NCBI RefSeq assembly: GCF_900631615.1
Contig: NZ_LR131273.1
Location: 4,062,850-4,126,849, forward strand
Length of the DNA stretch: 64,000 bases
Source of the DNA: Tsukamurella paurometabola
Lineage (GTDB): Bacteria; Actinomycetota; Actinomycetes; Mycobacteriales; Mycobacteriaceae
Direction of reading: 5' to 3'
How positions within the stretch are numbered: the stretch's first letter is position 1; every line of letters begins with the position of its first letter. This document shows positions 47,494 through 58,464 of this stretch, in pieces. Below the pieces are notes generated by a model that worked only from the letters and a program-made list of their open reading frames with translations, was not told where the DNA came from and searched no databases. The position numbers and the translations under genes are program-made.

Positions 47494-47508
47494 GATACAT
47501 TTGTACAC
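47494..47508. promoter_or_regulatory. 15-nt divergent promoter with a TACA-TT-TGTA palindrome
   Basis: Only 15 nt separate the two start codons. The centre is TACATTTGTA (47496-47505), a perfect 10-bp palindrome. TACATT (47496-47501) is also a TANNNT -10 exactly 7 nt before the TetR ATG at 47509. The reverse strand has TACAAA. Neither gene has room for a ribosome-binding site, so both messages are probably leaderless. The TetR protein is the likely binder. Confidence 0.55.
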
Positions 47509-48117
47509 ATGATGTCGCAGGATCTCAATCCGCAGGGTTCGCCCACCCGCAGCCCGGCCAACGCCGTCGATGACGAACTGATCCTCGACGCGGCCAGGGA
47601 CCTGATGGCGACCATCGGCATCCGTCGCACCACGATGGCCGATGTCGCCCGCACCGCGCAGGTCTCCCGCGCGACGCTCTACCGTCGCTACCCGAACGTG
47701 CAGGCGCTCGCCGCCGCGGTCACCACCCGCGAGTTCGTCGCGGCGCTCTCCTCCGTCGGCCTGTTCGACGGCGCCACCGGCCGCGAGACCGTCGCGCGCA
47801 CCGTCGTCCACGTGACCGCCGCGGCGCGCTCGCACCCGCTGCTGCGCCGCATCGTCGAGCTGGACCCCGAGTTCCTCATGCCCTACCTGCTGCATCGCAC
47901 CGGCCGGACGTCGCGCGCCCAGCTCGAGGCGATCACCGCGAGCATCGCGGCCGGTCAGGCGGATGGCAGCATCCGGAGCGGCGAGCCCGCCGAGCACGCC
48001 GCCGTGGTGCTGCAGCTCGCGTGGTCGTCGGCGCTCACGGGTCCCGTCTTCACCGAGTCCGCCGACCTGCTCGACGCCCAGCTCTTCGACCTCATCGACC
48101 GGTACCTGGCGCCGTGA
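47509..48117 (+). CDS. TetR-family transcriptional regulator
   Basis: 202 residues. The N-terminal helix-turn-helix is ELILDAARDLMATIGIRRTTMADVARTAQVSRATLYRRYPNVQALAAAV (residues 24-72). The variable ligand-binding domain follows (HPLLRRIVELDPEFLMPYLL ... WSSALTGPVFTESADLLDAQLFDLIDRYL). It is M. tuberculosis Rv2250c-like. Start is the ATG at 47509 or 47512. The stop overlaps the glpD GTG. Divergent from the AGPS-like gene across a 15-nt palindrome. The ligand is probably a lipid or a glycerol metabolite (inference). Confidence 0.92.
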   Translation: MMSQDLNPQGSPTRSPANAVDDELILDAARDLMATIGIRRTTMADVARTAQVSRATLYRRYPNVQALAAAVTTREFVAALSSVGLFDGATGRETVARTVVHVTAAARSHPLLRRIVELDPEFLMPYLLHRTGRTSRAQLEAITASIAAGQADGSIRSGEPAEHAAVVLQLAWSSALTGPVFTESADLLDAQLFDLIDRYLAP

Positions 48118-49657
48118 TCGCAGCCCTCAGAACCATCGACCCCGGATCGCGCCTCTCGGCGGGGCGCCGCACGGCCGACCTCGCCGCACTGGCCGCCGAT
48201 CCATCGGTCGACCTCCTGGTCATCGGCGGCGGCGTGACCGGTACGGGCGTCGCGCTCGATGCCGCGAGCCGCGGGCTGCGCGTCGCGCTGGTGGAGAAGC
48301 ACGACCTCGCCTTCGGCACCAGCCGCTGGTCGTCGAAGCTGGTGCACGGCGGCCTGCGCTACCTCGCCTCCGGAGCGGTGGGCATCGCCTACGAGAGCGC
48401 CGTCGAGCGCGACGCCTTGATCCGCGCCATCGCGCCGCACCTCACCCGCCCCCTGCCGCAGGTCGTGCCCCTGCTCGGCGGCGTGCGGCGCCGCGACGCC
48501 ACGCTCACTCGCGTCGGGTTCCTCGCCGGCGACGCGCTGCGGCTCGCCGCCCGCACCCCGTCGTCCGAGCTCGCGCGGTCGCGGAGGATCTCCCCCACCG
48601 AGGTCATCGCCATGGCCCCGACGGTGCGGCGCGCGGGGCTGCGCGGCGGCCTCCTCAACTGGGACGGCCAGCTCACCGACGACGCGAGGCTCACGGTGGG
48701 CATCGCCCGCACCTCGGCGGCCCACGGCGCCCTGATTCTGACCCACTGCGCGGCGTCCCAGGTCACGGGCACCGCGGCGACCATCACCGACGCGCTGACC
48801 GGCCACTCGATGACCATCCGGGCGAAGGCCGTGATCAACGCGACCGGCGTGTGGTCGGGCACCGTCGACCCCGCGGTCTCGCTGCGCCCCAGCCGCGGCA
48901 CGCACCTCGTCTTCCGGCAGGAGACCTTCGGCGGCCTCACCGCGGGTCTGACGGTGCCCGTCCCCGACTCCTTCGGGCGATACGTCTTCGCGCTGCCACA
49001 GCCGGACGGGCGGGTCTACGTCGGCCTCACGGACGAGGAGGCCGACGGTCCGCTGCCCGACGTCCCGACGCCGTCGAACGACGAGATCGACTTCCTGCTC
49101 GCGACAGTGAACCTCGCCCTCGGGTCCCCGCTGACCCGTGGGGACGTGGTGGGAACCTTCGCCGGCCTGCGCCCACTGCTCGATTCCGGCGCGGGGCGGA
49201 CGGCGGACGTCTCGCGCAAGCACGCGGTGCTCACGCGCGGCGACGGCCTGGTGACGGTCGTCGGCGGGAAGCTGACGACGTACCGACGGATGGCCGAGGA
49301 CGCGGTCGACGCGGCGCTGGCGGCGTCGGGCCTGACGGCCGGCCCCTGCATGACCCGGACGTTGCCCCTGGTGGGTGCCGCGCCGCGGGACGAATTGCGC
49401 CGCGTCGACGCACCGGAGCGGCTGGTCCGCGCGTACGGCACCGAGGCGCCCGTCGTGGTCGCGCTGGGCACGGCGCACCCGGAGCTCGCGGCCCCTGTCG
49501 CCGACGGTTCCGGCGTCACCGGGGCGGAGCTGGTCTTCGGTGCGCTCGTCGAGGGGGCCGTCACGGTGCCGGACCTGCTCGAGCGACGCACGCGCCTGTC
49601 GCTGATCCCGGAGGTCGCCGCGGCGGCCACGGATGCTGCGCAGGCCGCCCTCGCGGC

Positions 49658-49664
<7 letters not shown>
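48114..49664 (+). CDS. glpD: glycerol-3-phosphate dehydrogenase, FAD-dependent
   Basis: 516-residue membrane-associated FAD dehydrogenase that oxidises sn-glycerol-3-phosphate to dihydroxyacetone phosphate and feeds electrons to quinone. The FAD-binding fingerprint is [29 protein letters not shown]. Also visible are [61 protein letters not shown] and [13 protein letters not shown], all glycerol-3-phosphate dehydrogenase signatures, and [20 protein letters not shown]. The GTG at 48114 overlaps the TetR stop (GTGA). The C-terminus overlaps the convergent COG0523 GTPase by 7 nt. DHAP produced here could feed the AGPS-like enzyme. Confidence 0.94.
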
Positions 49665-50812
<1,148 letters not shown>

Positions 50813-50817
50813 GCCGC

Positions 50818-50838
50818 TAATAGTAATCATTTTCATTA
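50818..50838. promoter_or_regulatory. Zur-like operator overlapping the promoter of the COG0523 GTPase
   Basis: 21 bp with inverted symmetry. On the minus strand it reads TAATGAAAATGATTACTATT plus a final A; the arms TAATnnnAAT and ATTnnnATTA are perfect inverted copies around one central base. TAATGAAAATGATT matches the zinc-uptake-regulator half-site pattern known from mycobacteria. The -10 TACTAT (50825-50820) lies inside the box, exactly 7 nt before the ATG, so bound Zur would occlude the promoter. The remaining part of the gap (50839-50957) holds a short GATCCG-TTGC-CGGATC hairpin at 50906-50921 and nothing else evident. Confidence 0.8.
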
Positions 50839-50957
50839 CTGGCGCCAGACGAGCCCTCCACCCGCGGCCCCCGACACGACGACAACGGCGGGCTGTGGTC
50901 GCCGAGATCCGTTGCCGGATCGCTGTTCTCGTCAGCAACACCGCGCCGGCTCGCCGC

Positions 50958-51998
50958 CTAGAACAGGGACTCCTGCAGGTCCTGGGCGGCGGAACCGTCG
51001 AACCGGGGCGTGCGGGGCGCGCGTGGTGGCGGCCCCGCGTACGGATCCTCCAGGCGCACCAGCCCGAACTCCTCGAGCATCGGGGCGACGCGGGCGCGCA
51101 GGTGCGTGCGATAGTCCGCCGAGACGCGCCCTGTGGCGCCGTACAGCTGCCGGTACCGCCGCACCAGCATCGGATGGTTCTCCGACAGCCACCCGAGGAA
51201 CCAGTCCCGGTAACGCCCCGTGAGGTTCAGCGCCATCACCGAGGCACTACTGGCGCCCGCCTCCGCCAGCGCGCCGAGCAGCGCCCGCAGGGACGCGGCG
51301 TCATCGGTGAGGTAGGGCACCACCGGGGCGACCATGACGTGACAGTCGAAGCCCGCCGCCGCGATCGCGCGGATGAGGTCCAGCCGGGCCTCCGGCTTCG
51401 GTGCACCGGGCTCGAGCGAGCGCTGCAGCGCCGGATCGAGCAGCGCCAGCGACACCGACAGCTGCACCGGCACCCGGGTCGCGGCCGTCGCGAGCAGGGG
51501 AAGGTCGCGCCGCAGCAGGGTGCCCTTCGTGAGGATCGAGATCGGTGAGCCGGCTCCCGCGAGAGCGCCGATGACCCCCGGCATCAGGCGATACCGGCCC
51601 TCTGCACGCTGATACGGGTCGGTGTTGGTGCCGAGCGCCACCGCCTCGCCCCGCCAGGACGCCCGCCGCACCTCCTTCTTCAGCACCGAGACGAGGTTGG
51701 TCTTGACGACGATCTGGGAGTCGAAGTCCCCGCCGGCATCGAACTCGAGGTACTCGTGGCTCGACCGCGCGAAGCAGTAGGTGCAGGCGTGGGTGCACCC
51801 GCGATACGGGTTCACGGTCCAGGAGAACGGCATCGCGGAGGACTCCGGCACCTTGTTGAGGGCGCTCTTGCACAGCACCTCGTGAAAGGTGACGCCCTCG
51901 AACTCCGGCGTCGTCACCGTGCGCCCGACGCCTTCGAGGCCGGGCAGCGCACGCACGCCCGAGCCGGCATCACTCAGCAGCTGACCATCCCATCGCAC
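50958..51998 (-). CDS. radical SAM protein (Rv2578c-like, SplB-related)
   Basis: 346-residue radical SAM protein with the iron-sulfur motif [22 protein letters not shown] (Cys68, Cys72, Cys75). Other visible parts are [95 protein letters not shown], and a C-terminal barrel cap. It belongs to the Rv2578c family, related to spore photoproduct lyase; the substrate is unknown, though DNA repair is an attractive guess given the SOS-like operator. The GTG at 51998 is 6 nt from a -10-like TCGACT. Confidence 0.9.
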   Translation of the reverse strand: MRWDGQLLSDAGSGVRALPGLEGVGRTVTTPEFEGVTFHEVLCKSALNKVPESSAMPFSWTVNPYRGCTHACTYCFARSSHEYLEFDAGGDFDSQIVVKTNLVSVLKKEVRRASWRGEAVALGTNTDPYQRAEGRYRLMPGVIGALAGAGSPISILTKGTLLRRDLPLLATAATRVPVQLSVSLALLDPALQRSLEPGAPKPEARLDLIRAIAAAGFDCHVMVAPVVPYLTDDAASLRALLGALAEAGASSASVMALNLTGRYRDWFLGWLSENHPMLVRRYRQLYGATGRVSADYRTHLRARVAPMLEEFGLVRLEDPYAGPPPRAPRTPRFDGSAAQDLQESLF

Positions 51999-52004
51999 AC
52001 CGCT

Positions 52005-52041
52005 AGTCGAACACTTTGTTCGATCCGAGTCAAGTGTTCGA
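52005..52041 (-). promoter_or_regulatory. SOS-box-like operator and promoter of the radical SAM gene
   Basis: TCGAAC-ACTTT-GTTCGA (52007-52023) is a perfect inverted repeat with the mycobacterial LexA-box half-sites, but with a 5-nt rather than the usual 4-nt spacer. A second half-site partner makes a further 10-bp inverted repeat, TCGAACACTT (52007-52016) / AAGTGTTCGA (52032-52041). On the minus strand -35 TTGACT (52033-52028), a 17-nt spacer and -10 TCGACT (52010-52005) flank the palindrome, with the GTG 6 nt downstream. Rv2578c is, from memory, LexA-regulated in M. tuberculosis, which supports this reading. Confidence 0.55.
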
Positions 52042-52052
52042 ACGCGGCGCGT

Positions 52053-52745
52053 CTACCACGGCGGCCGGGCGATCTCGTCCACCTCGTCGGCCGTGAACAC
52101 CAGCTCGTCCGCACCGCCGACCTCGCGCGCGATGCCCGCCGCGCGAAACAGCGGGCGGTCCCGCATCGGCATCGACGAGGCCTGGCTCCGCGACTGCTCC
52201 GCGAGCACGCGGCCGATGTCGCGCACCTCGGGCCGGCGGTTCCGATCGAGAGCCTCGGCGAGCCTGCGCGTGCCCAGCATCGGCAGCTCACGGCCGCGCA
52301 CCCGACCCCGGCCGGGCCCCTCGTACAGCGCGACCGGCAGCCGCACCGTCGTGCGCCCCTGCCGGATGCGCAGCGAGACCTGCGCGAGTCGGGCCACCTC
52401 GGCCACGAGATCCACCTCGTCGGCGTCCATCAGATTCACCCGCTGCGTGCGCAGCGTCCGCCGGGTGAGCACGCGGTGGTCGAGCACAACGCGCCGCCGC
52501 GCCACGCCGAGGTAGCCGCCGAGACCCGGCGCGGCACCCGCGACGAGCACGGCGGTGCCCCACACCGGCCCGGCGAGGACGGCGACGACCACGGCGATCA
52601 CGACGGTCACCGCGAGGCCCACCGCTACCGCGCGGCGCACCTTCGGCAGCACCACTCGGGGCGGGATCAGGTCCACGTCGACGGCGTCCTCCGCGCTCAG
52701 TTCCCGCGGATCGCGGGCACCGGGCTCGGCGGGGCTGGACGACAC
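52053..52745 (-). CDS. membrane protein, unknown function
   Basis: 230 residues. A cytosolic N-terminus (1-39, acidic then PRVVLPKVRRAVA) is followed by two adjacent hydrophobic helices (about 40-60 and 62-82). A soluble beta-rich domain (RRVVLDHRVLTRRTLRTQRVNLMDADEVDLVAEVARLAQVSLRIRQGRTTVRLPVALYEG) resembles a PH-like fold (weak inference), and a basic C-terminal helix region follows. GTG start at 52745 is 5 nt after hisS. No known motif; its place between hisS and the radical SAM gene suggests a housekeeping-associated membrane protein. Confidence 0.8.
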   Translation of the reverse strand: MSSSPAEPGARDPRELSAEDAVDVDLIPPRVVLPKVRRAVAVGLAVTVVIAVVVAVLAGPVWGTAVLVAGAAPGLGGYLGVARRRVVLDHRVLTRRTLRTQRVNLMDADEVDLVAEVARLAQVSLRIRQGRTTVRLPVALYEGPGRGRVRGRELPMLGTRRLAEALDRNRRPEVRDIGRVLAEQSRSQASSMPMRDRPLFRAAGIAREVGGADELVFTADEVDEIARPPW

Positions 52746-52750
52746 GCGGA

Positions 52751-54049
52751 CTACCCCGCGCTCTCGATGCTCTCGGTGACGATCACGTCCACGACGGTAT
52801 CGATCGGGACCGCCCGCTGCTCGCCCTTCGCCAGATCCTTGACCATCACGACGCCCTGTTCGAGCTCCGAATCCCCCAGGATCAGGGCGAATCGGGCACC
52901 CGAACGATCCGCGGCCTTCATCGCGCCCTTCATGGCGCGGTTGCCGTAGGCCATGTCGGAGGCGACGCCGGCGTGCCGGAGGCGGCCCAGCAGCGGCACC
53001 ATCGCATCGCGCGCGGCATCGCCCAACGGGACGCCGAACGCGGTGACGCGGGGCGCCGACGGGGCCCGCTTGCCCTCCGCGGCGAGAGCCAGCAACGTGC
53101 GGTCGACGCCGAGCCCGAACCCCACACCGGTGACGCCCTCGCGGCCGCCGAGCTGCTCGACGAGGCCGTCGTACCGGCCGCCTCCGCCGATGCCCGACTG
53201 CGCCCCCAGGCCGTCGTGGACGAACTCGAAGCACGTCTTGGTGTAGTAGTCGAGGCCGCGCACCAGGCGCGGGTTCACGACGTAGGGCACGCCGAGCGCG
53301 TCCAGGTAGCCGAGCACCTTCTCGAAGTGCTCCTTCGGCTCGGGCGTGAGGTTGTCGATCATGAGCGGCGCGTCGGCCGTCATCGCCTTCACCTCGGGCC
53401 GCTTGTCGTCGAGCACCCGCAGCGGGTTGATCTCGGCGCGCCGCCGTGTCTCCTCGTCGAGGTCCAGGGCGAAGAGGAACTCCTGCAGCTTCTCCCGGTA
53501 CTGGGGGCGGCACGTGGCGTCGCCCAACGAGGAGATCTCCAGCCGGAAGCCGTCGAGCCCCACGCTCCGATAGGCGCGGTCGGCGACGGCGATCACCTCG
53601 GCGTCCAGCGCGGGGTCGTCGACACCGATCGCCTCGATACCCACCTGCTGCAGCTGCCGGTAGCGGCCCTCCTGGGGACGCTCGTACCGGAAGAACGGGC
53701 CGGCGTAGGCGGCCTTCACCGGCAGCTGGCCCCGGTCCAGGCCGTGCTGCAGCACCGCGCGGACCACGCCCGCGGTGCCCTCGGGCCGCAGCGTCACGGA
53801 CCGCTCCCCGCGGTCGGCGAAGGTGTACATCTCCTTCGCGACCACATCCGTCGACTCGCCGACGCCGCGCGCGAAGAGCGTGGTGTCCTCGAAGATCGGC
53901 AGCTCGATGTAGCCGTACCCGGCCTCGGCGGTCGCCCGCAGCAGCGCGGTGCGCACGGCGAGGAAGTCGGCGGAGCTGTTCTTCTCCCCCGACGGCACCG
54001 GGATGTAGTCGGGAATGCCCTTGGGAGCCTGGAAGCTACCGGCGCTCAC
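52751..54049 (-). CDS. hisS: histidine--tRNA ligase
   Basis: 432-residue class II synthetase that charges tRNA-His. Visible are [71 protein letters not shown] (motifs), [24 protein letters not shown] (motif 2), the histidine-binding [17 protein letters not shown], and [15 protein letters not shown] with motif 3 [15 protein letters not shown]. The C-terminal anticodon domain ends in [22 protein letters not shown]. The GTG at 54049 overlaps the stop of the MBL-fold gene. Confidence 0.96.
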   Translation of the reverse strand: MSAGSFQAPKGIPDYIPVPSGEKNSSADFLAVRTALLRATAEAGYGYIELPIFEDTTLFARGVGESTDVVAKEMYTFADRGERSVTLRPEGTAGVVRAVLQHGLDRGQLPVKAAYAGPFFRYERPQEGRYRQLQQVGIEAIGVDDPALDAEVIAVADRAYRSVGLDGFRLEISSLGDATCRPQYREKLQEFLFALDLDEETRRRAEINPLRVLDDKRPEVKAMTADAPLMIDNLTPEPKEHFEKVLGYLDALGVPYVVNPRLVRGLDYYTKTCFEFVHDGLGAQSGIGGGGRYDGLVEQLGGREGVTGVGFGLGVDRTLLALAAEGKRAPSAPRVTAFGVPLGDAARDAMVPLLGRLRHAGVASDMAYGNRAMKGAMKAADRSGARFALILGDSELEQGVVMVKDLAKGEQRAVPIDTVVDVIVTESIESAG

Positions 54050-54783
54050 AGTCCGTATCGTCCTTTCCGCTCACCCGGCGTCTGCGTGCCGGTGAGGCCC
54101 TGCAGGAACGGGTTCGACACCCGTTCCCGTCCGATGGTGGTGGCCGGGCCGTGCCCCGGAAGGACGACGGTGTCGTCCCGCAGGGGCAGCAGCTTCTCGG
54201 CGATCGAGCCCAACAACTGCTCATGGCTGCCGCCCGGCAGGTCGGTGCGGCCGATCGAGCCCTGGAACAGCACGTCGCCGTCGAAGGCCACGGTGACGGT
54301 CTCCCCCTCCACGGGCGTGCCGTCACCGTCGACCGCCGGGGCCTCGACGGTGAAGACGATCGAACCCGCGGAGTGGCCGGGCGCGTGGTCCACGCCGAAG
54401 GTGATCCCGGCGAGGGTGACGGGCTCACCGTCGACGAGATCGACGACCTTCTGCGGCTCGACGAAGACCTGATCGCCGATCATCGCGCCGAGCGCGGCGC
54501 CGATCCCGACGGCCGGATCGGCGAGCATCGGCCGGTCGGCGTCGTGGATGTGAACCGGGATGCCGTACTCGTCGGCGAACGGCTGCGCGGTCCACGTGTG
54601 GTCGAGGTGACCGTGCGTGAGCAGGACCGCCACCGGGTTCAGGCGGTGCTCGGCCAGCAGCTGCTTGAGGGGCTCGACGGCGTCCTGACCGGGGTCGATG
54701 ACGACGGCGTCGGCGCCCGGACCGGCCGCTACGACGTAGCAATTGGTCTGGAACACCCCCGCGGGGAATCCGGTGATCAGCAT
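54046..54783 (-). CDS. metallo-beta-lactamase-fold hydrolase (glyoxalase II-like)
   Basis: 245-residue MBL-fold protein of the Rv2581c/GloB-like type, next to hisS in mycobacteria as well. Zinc site: [14 protein letters not shown] (HxHxDH), the distal His in [13 protein letters not shown], the bridging Asp in [21 protein letters not shown], and the final His in [14 protein letters not shown]. All metal ligands are present, so catalysis is likely; it may hydrolyse a thioester or a related ester. It is divergent from the cyclophilin gene across 108 nt and couples to hisS. Confidence 0.9.
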   Translation of the reverse strand: MLITGFPAGVFQTNCYVVAAGPGADAVVIDPGQDAVEPLKQLLAEHRLNPVAVLLTHGHLDHTWTAQPFADEYGIPVHIHDADRPMLADPAVGIGAALGAMIGDQVFVEPQKVVDLVDGEPVTLAGITFGVDHAPGHSAGSIVFTVEAPAVDGDGTPVEGETVTVAFDGDVLFQGSIGRTDLPGGSHEQLLGSIAEKLLPLRDDTVVLPGHGPATTIGRERVSNPFLQGLTGTQTPGERKGRYGL

Positions 54784-54891
54784 CCGACCATTGTGGCACC
54801 AGACCCGGTGACGGCGTCTATCAGGTTTAGCTGGCAGACTTGGCGATCAGTTGTGCCCGCCGGATGTCGGTTATGAGGAGGTCGTCACACC

Positions 54892-55992
54892 GTGCCGAGC
54901 AATGAAGAGCGCCGCCAGGCAGCCCGCGAGAAGCTGGCGAAGCAGAACGAGCGGCGTGAGGCCGACGCGCGCAGGCGCAAGATCAAAGCGGGTGCTGTCG
55001 CCGGCGTCGTCGTGGTCGCGCTCGTCGCCGCAGGCTGCTACATCTGGCTCCCGCAGGGCCCCCGCGCCCCACTGCGGGTCGGTGCCGAGAACCGCTACAA
55101 GTCGCTCCACGTGACCTGTGACTTCGCAGACCGCCCGGATCAGGCGACCTCACTGCGCGAGAACATCACCAAGGCGCGCCAGCAGATCACCCAGCAGCAA
55201 GCCGGCATGGCGAAGCTGCCCCCCGACCAGCAGAAGACGACGCAGGAGCAGATCGACAGCGTCGAGAAGCAAATCGTCGAGGCCGAGAAGTCGCTCCCCG
55301 CGCTCGACAAGCTCGCTGCCAAGAACAAGGGGGTGTCCAAGCCCGACGGCAAGGACGTCCCGAACACCGGCACCGCGAACGGCACCATCACGACCAACGC
55401 CGGTGCGATCGGGTTCGAGCTCGACCGGTCGAAGGCCCCGTGCAACGTGCAGACCTTCCTCACCCTCATCCAGGCGAAGTACTTCGACGGGACGCCCTGC
55501 CATCGCGAGGTGAGCAATGCGGCCGATCCGAAGGCCGGCACCTCCGACCTGTACGTGCTCCAGTGCGGTGATCCGACCGGGACCGGCAGCGGCGGGCCCA
55601 GCTGGACCTCGCCCGACGAGAAGCCGACTTTCCTCAAGGCGGCGGGGGGTGCCGCGAACCCGATGCAGCAGACGCCGAACGTGATCTACCCCGCCGGCAC
55701 CATCGCTGTCGCCAACGCCAACACAGAGGCGAACCCTATGACAGGCCAGCCCGCGACCACGAACACTGGGTCCAGCCAGTTCTTCCTCGTCTACAAGGAG
55801 ACGACCCTGCCTGCCAACTACGCCGTCATCGGCAAGGTGGACGACGCGGGCCTGACGGCGCTGCAGATGATCGCTAAGAAGGGCATCGTGCCCAAGGACG
55901 GCGACCCCGCCCCGAAGCCCGGCGACAAGCCCGTCACCGACGGCAAGCCGAAGGAACCGGTGAACATCACCACCATGGCGCTGAGCCAGTAG
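54892..55992 (+). CDS. ppiB: membrane-anchored cyclophilin-type peptidyl-prolyl isomerase
   Basis: 366 residues. A basic cytoplasmic N-terminus (EERRQAAREKLAKQNERREADARRRK) and one transmembrane helix (33-53) are followed by a Gln/Lys-rich coiled coil (about 83-140), then the cyclophilin domain (about 155-350): FELDRSKAPCNVQTFLTLIQAKYFDGTPCHREV, YVLQCGDPTGTGSGGPSW, YPAGTIAVANANTEANPMTG and SSQFFLVYKETTLPANYAVIGKVD. The coiled-coil insertion is longer than in the M. tuberculosis homologue as I recall it. The GTG at 54892 has GAGGAGG 9 nt upstream. Likely a chaperone for exported proteins. Confidence 0.92.
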   Translation: MPSNEERRQAAREKLAKQNERREADARRRKIKAGAVAGVVVVALVAAGCYIWLPQGPRAPLRVGAENRYKSLHVTCDFADRPDQATSLRENITKARQQITQQQAGMAKLPPDQQKTTQEQIDSVEKQIVEAEKSLPALDKLAAKNKGVSKPDGKDVPNTGTANGTITTNAGAIGFELDRSKAPCNVQTFLTLIQAKYFDGTPCHREVSNAADPKAGTSDLYVLQCGDPTGTGSGGPSWTSPDEKPTFLKAAGGAANPMQQTPNVIYPAGTIAVANANTEANPMTGQPATTNTGSSQFFLVYKETTLPANYAVIGKVDDAGLTALQMIAKKGIVPKDGDPAPKPGDKPVTDGKPKEPVNITTMALSQ

Positions 55993-56001
55993 CACCCACC
56001 A

Positions 56002-56031
56002 CGAAGGCCCCCGTTCCGGCGGGGGCCTTCG
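56002..56031. terminator. bidirectional intrinsic terminator between ppiB and relA
   Basis: A perfect 12-bp stem, CGAAGGCCCCCG / CGGGGGCCTTCG, with a TTCCGG hexaloop, 9 nt after the cyclophilin stop. The symmetry allows it to serve both the plus-strand ppiB and the minus-strand relA transcript. The U-tract is weak, as usual in high-GC genomes. Confidence 0.85.
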
Positions 56032-56088
56032 TCGTCGCCGGGGGCCGCGCGGGCCGACGACGGCCGGGAGTCACCCGGCCGGTCGCGG

Positions 56089-58425
56089 CTACTGCGCGGA
56101 GGTCACGCGGTAGACGTCGTAGACGCCCTCCACGTTGCGCACGACGTTGAGCACGTGCCCGAGGTGCTTCGGGTCCCCCATCTCGAAGGTGAAGCGCGAC
56201 ACCGCGACCCGGTCACGCGACGTGGTCACGGATGCCGAGAGGATGTTCACCTTCTCGTCCGCGAGCACCTTCGTCACGTCCGACAGCAGGCGGTGCCGGT
56301 CGAGCGCCTCGACCTGGATCGCGACGAGGAACACGGAGGAGGCGGACGGCGCCCACTTCACGTCGAGGAAGCGCTCCGGCTCCTTACGGAGCTCGGCGAC
56401 GTTGGTGCAGTCGGTGCGGTGCACGCTCACGCCGCCGCCGCGGGTCACGAAGCCGACGATCTCGTCGCCCGGCACCGGTGTGCAGCACTTGGCGAGCTTC
56501 GCCAGCACGCCCGGCTGCCCGGTGACGAGCACGCCCACGTCGGTCGTCGCCGTGGGACCGGAGATGGTCGACGGCGTGCTGCGCTCGGCGAGCTCCTCCG
56601 TGGCCTCCTCGATACCGCCCAGTTGCTCGAGCATCCGCTGCACCACGGTGTGCGCCGACACCTGGTGCTCGCCGACGGCCGTGTACAGCGCGGAGACGTC
56701 CGAGTACCGCAGTTCCTTGGCGATACCCGCCATCGACTCCGCGTTCGTCAGGCGCTGCAGTGGGAGGCCGGAACGGCGCACCTCCTTCGCGATGGCGTCC
56801 CGGCCGTTCTCCAGCGCCTCCTCGCGGCGCTCCTTGGCGAACCACTGCCGGATCTTGGCCTTCGCCCGCGGCGAGACCACGAACGACTGCCAGTCGCGCG
56901 ACGGGCCGGCGTTCTCGGCCTTGCTGGTGAAGACCTCGACGACCTCGCCGTTCTCCAGCTTGCGTTCCAGGGCCACGAGCCGGCCGTTCACGCGGGCGCC
57001 GATGCACCGGTGACCGACCTCGGTGTGCACGGCGTACGCGAAGTCGACCGGCGTGCTGCCCGCGGGCAGCGTGATCACGTCTCCCTTGGGCGTGAAGACG
57101 AAGATCTCCTTGACCGCGAGGTCGTAGCGGAGCGATTCGAGGAACTCCCCCGGGTCCGCGGCCTCGCGCTGCCAGTCGAGGAGCTGTCGCATCCACGCCA
57201 TGTCGTCGACCTCGGCCAGGTCCGAGCCCTTGGCGCCGGCGCGCCCCTTGGTCTCCTTGTAGCGCCAGTGCGCGGCGATGCCGAACTCCGCGGTGCGGTG
57301 CATCTCGCGGGTGCGGATCTGCACCTCCAGAGGCTTGCCCTCGGGGCCGATCACGGTGGTGTGGAGCGACTGGTAGACGCCGTACCGGGGCTGCGCGATG
57401 TAGTCCTTGAACCGCCCGGCCATGGGCTGCCACAGCGAGTGCACGACGCCGACGGCGGCGTAGCAGTCGCGCACCTCGTCGCACAGGATCCGCACGCCGA
57501 CCAGGTCGTGGATGTCGTCGAAGTCGCGGCCCTTGACGATCATCTTCTGGTAGATCGACCAGTAGTGTTTGGGCCGCCCCTGCACGTCGGCCACGATCCG
57601 CTGGGCGGCCAGGGCGCCGTTGATCTCGGCGCGCACGGAGGCCAGGTACGTGTCCCTCGACGGTGCGCGGTCGGCCACGAGCCGGACGATCTCGTCGTAT
57701 TTCTTGGGGTGGAGGATGGCGAAGGCCAGGTCCTCCAGCTCCCACTTGACGGTCGCCATGCCGAGCCGGTGCGCCAGCGGCGCGATCACCTCGAGCGTCT
57801 CGCGGGCCTTGCGGGCCTGCTTCTCGGGCGGCAGGAAGCGCATGGTGCGCATGTTGTGCAGCCGGTCCGCGACCTTGATCACCAGCACGCGCGGGTCGCG
57901 GGCCATGGCGATGATCATCTTGCGAATGGTCTCGGCCTCGGCGGCGCTGCCGAGCGCCACCTTGTCGAGTTTGGTGACGCCGTCCACGAGGTGGGCCACC
58001 TCGGGGCCGAACTCGGCGGTGAGCTGCTCGAGGCTGTAGCCGGTGTCCTCGACCGTGTCGTGCAGGAGCGCCGCGACCAGGGTCGTGGTGTCCATCCCGA
58101 GCTCGGCGAGGATGGTCGCCACGGCCAGCGGATGGGTGATGTAGGGGTCGCCCGACTTGCGCATCTGGCTGGCGTGGCGTTGTTCGGCGACGTCGTAGGC
58201 GCGCTCGATCAGCGCCACGTCGGCCTTGGGGTACACCTCGCGGTGCAGTGCGACCAGCGGCTCGAGCACGGGTCGTACGTGGTTGCGGGTGCCCGTCATG
58301 CGGCGGGCGAGGCGCGCTCGCACGCGGCGTGTCGTGGACCCCGTGGTCTCCAGGTTGGGCGGGCCCTGCTGCCCCGCCCCGGCGGGTGTGCGCGCGGCGT
58401 CGGAACCCTGAGACTGCAGCGACAT
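56089..58425 (-). CDS. relA: bifunctional (p)ppGpp synthetase/hydrolase
   Basis: 778-residue RelA/SpoT-family protein that makes and degrades (p)ppGpp in the stringent response. HD hydrolase domain: [39 protein letters not shown] (HD motif intact). Synthetase domain: [45 protein letters not shown]. The TGS domain ([32 protein letters not shown]) and a C-terminal ACT domain follow. Both catalytic halves look complete, so this is the bifunctional Rel of actinobacteria. GGGGAGG lies 4 nt before the ATG. It is the last gene of the yajC-secDF-apt-relA group, 39 nt after apt. Confidence 0.96.
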   Translation of the reverse strand: MSLQSQGSDAARTPAGAGQQGPPNLETTGSTTRRVRARLARRMTGTRNHVRPVLEPLVALHREVYPKADVALIERAYDVAEQRHASQMRKSGDPYITHPLAVATILAELGMDTTTLVAALLHDTVEDTGYSLEQLTAEFGPEVAHLVDGVTKLDKVALGSAAEAETIRKMIIAMARDPRVLVIKVADRLHNMRTMRFLPPEKQARKARETLEVIAPLAHRLGMATVKWELEDLAFAILHPKKYDEIVRLVADRAPSRDTYLASVRAEINGALAAQRIVADVQGRPKHYWSIYQKMIVKGRDFDDIHDLVGVRILCDEVRDCYAAVGVVHSLWQPMAGRFKDYIAQPRYGVYQSLHTTVIGPEGKPLEVQIRTREMHRTAEFGIAAHWRYKETKGRAGAKGSDLAEVDDMAWMRQLLDWQREAADPGEFLESLRYDLAVKEIFVFTPKGDVITLPAGSTPVDFAYAVHTEVGHRCIGARVNGRLVALERKLENGEVVEVFTSKAENAGPSRDWQSFVVSPRAKAKIRQWFAKERREEALENGRDAIAKEVRRSGLPLQRLTNAESMAGIAKELRYSDVSALYTAVGEHQVSAHTVVQRMLEQLGGIEEATEELAERSTPSTISGPTATTDVGVLVTGQPGVLAKLAKCCTPVPGDEIVGFVTRGGGVSVHRTDCTNVAELRKEPERFLDVKWAPSASSVFLVAIQVEALDRHRLLSDVTKVLADEKVNILSASVTTSRDRVAVSRFTFEMGDPKHLGHVLNVVRNVEGVYDVYRVTSAQ

Positions 58426-58464
58426 GGTGCCTCCCCGCCCGGACGACGTGACTGGACTAGAGAT

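Noticed and set aside
50906-50921. Short GATCCG/CGGATC hairpin as terminator of the radical SAM gene
   Set aside because: Only 6 bp with a 4-nt loop and no U-tract; too weak to call.
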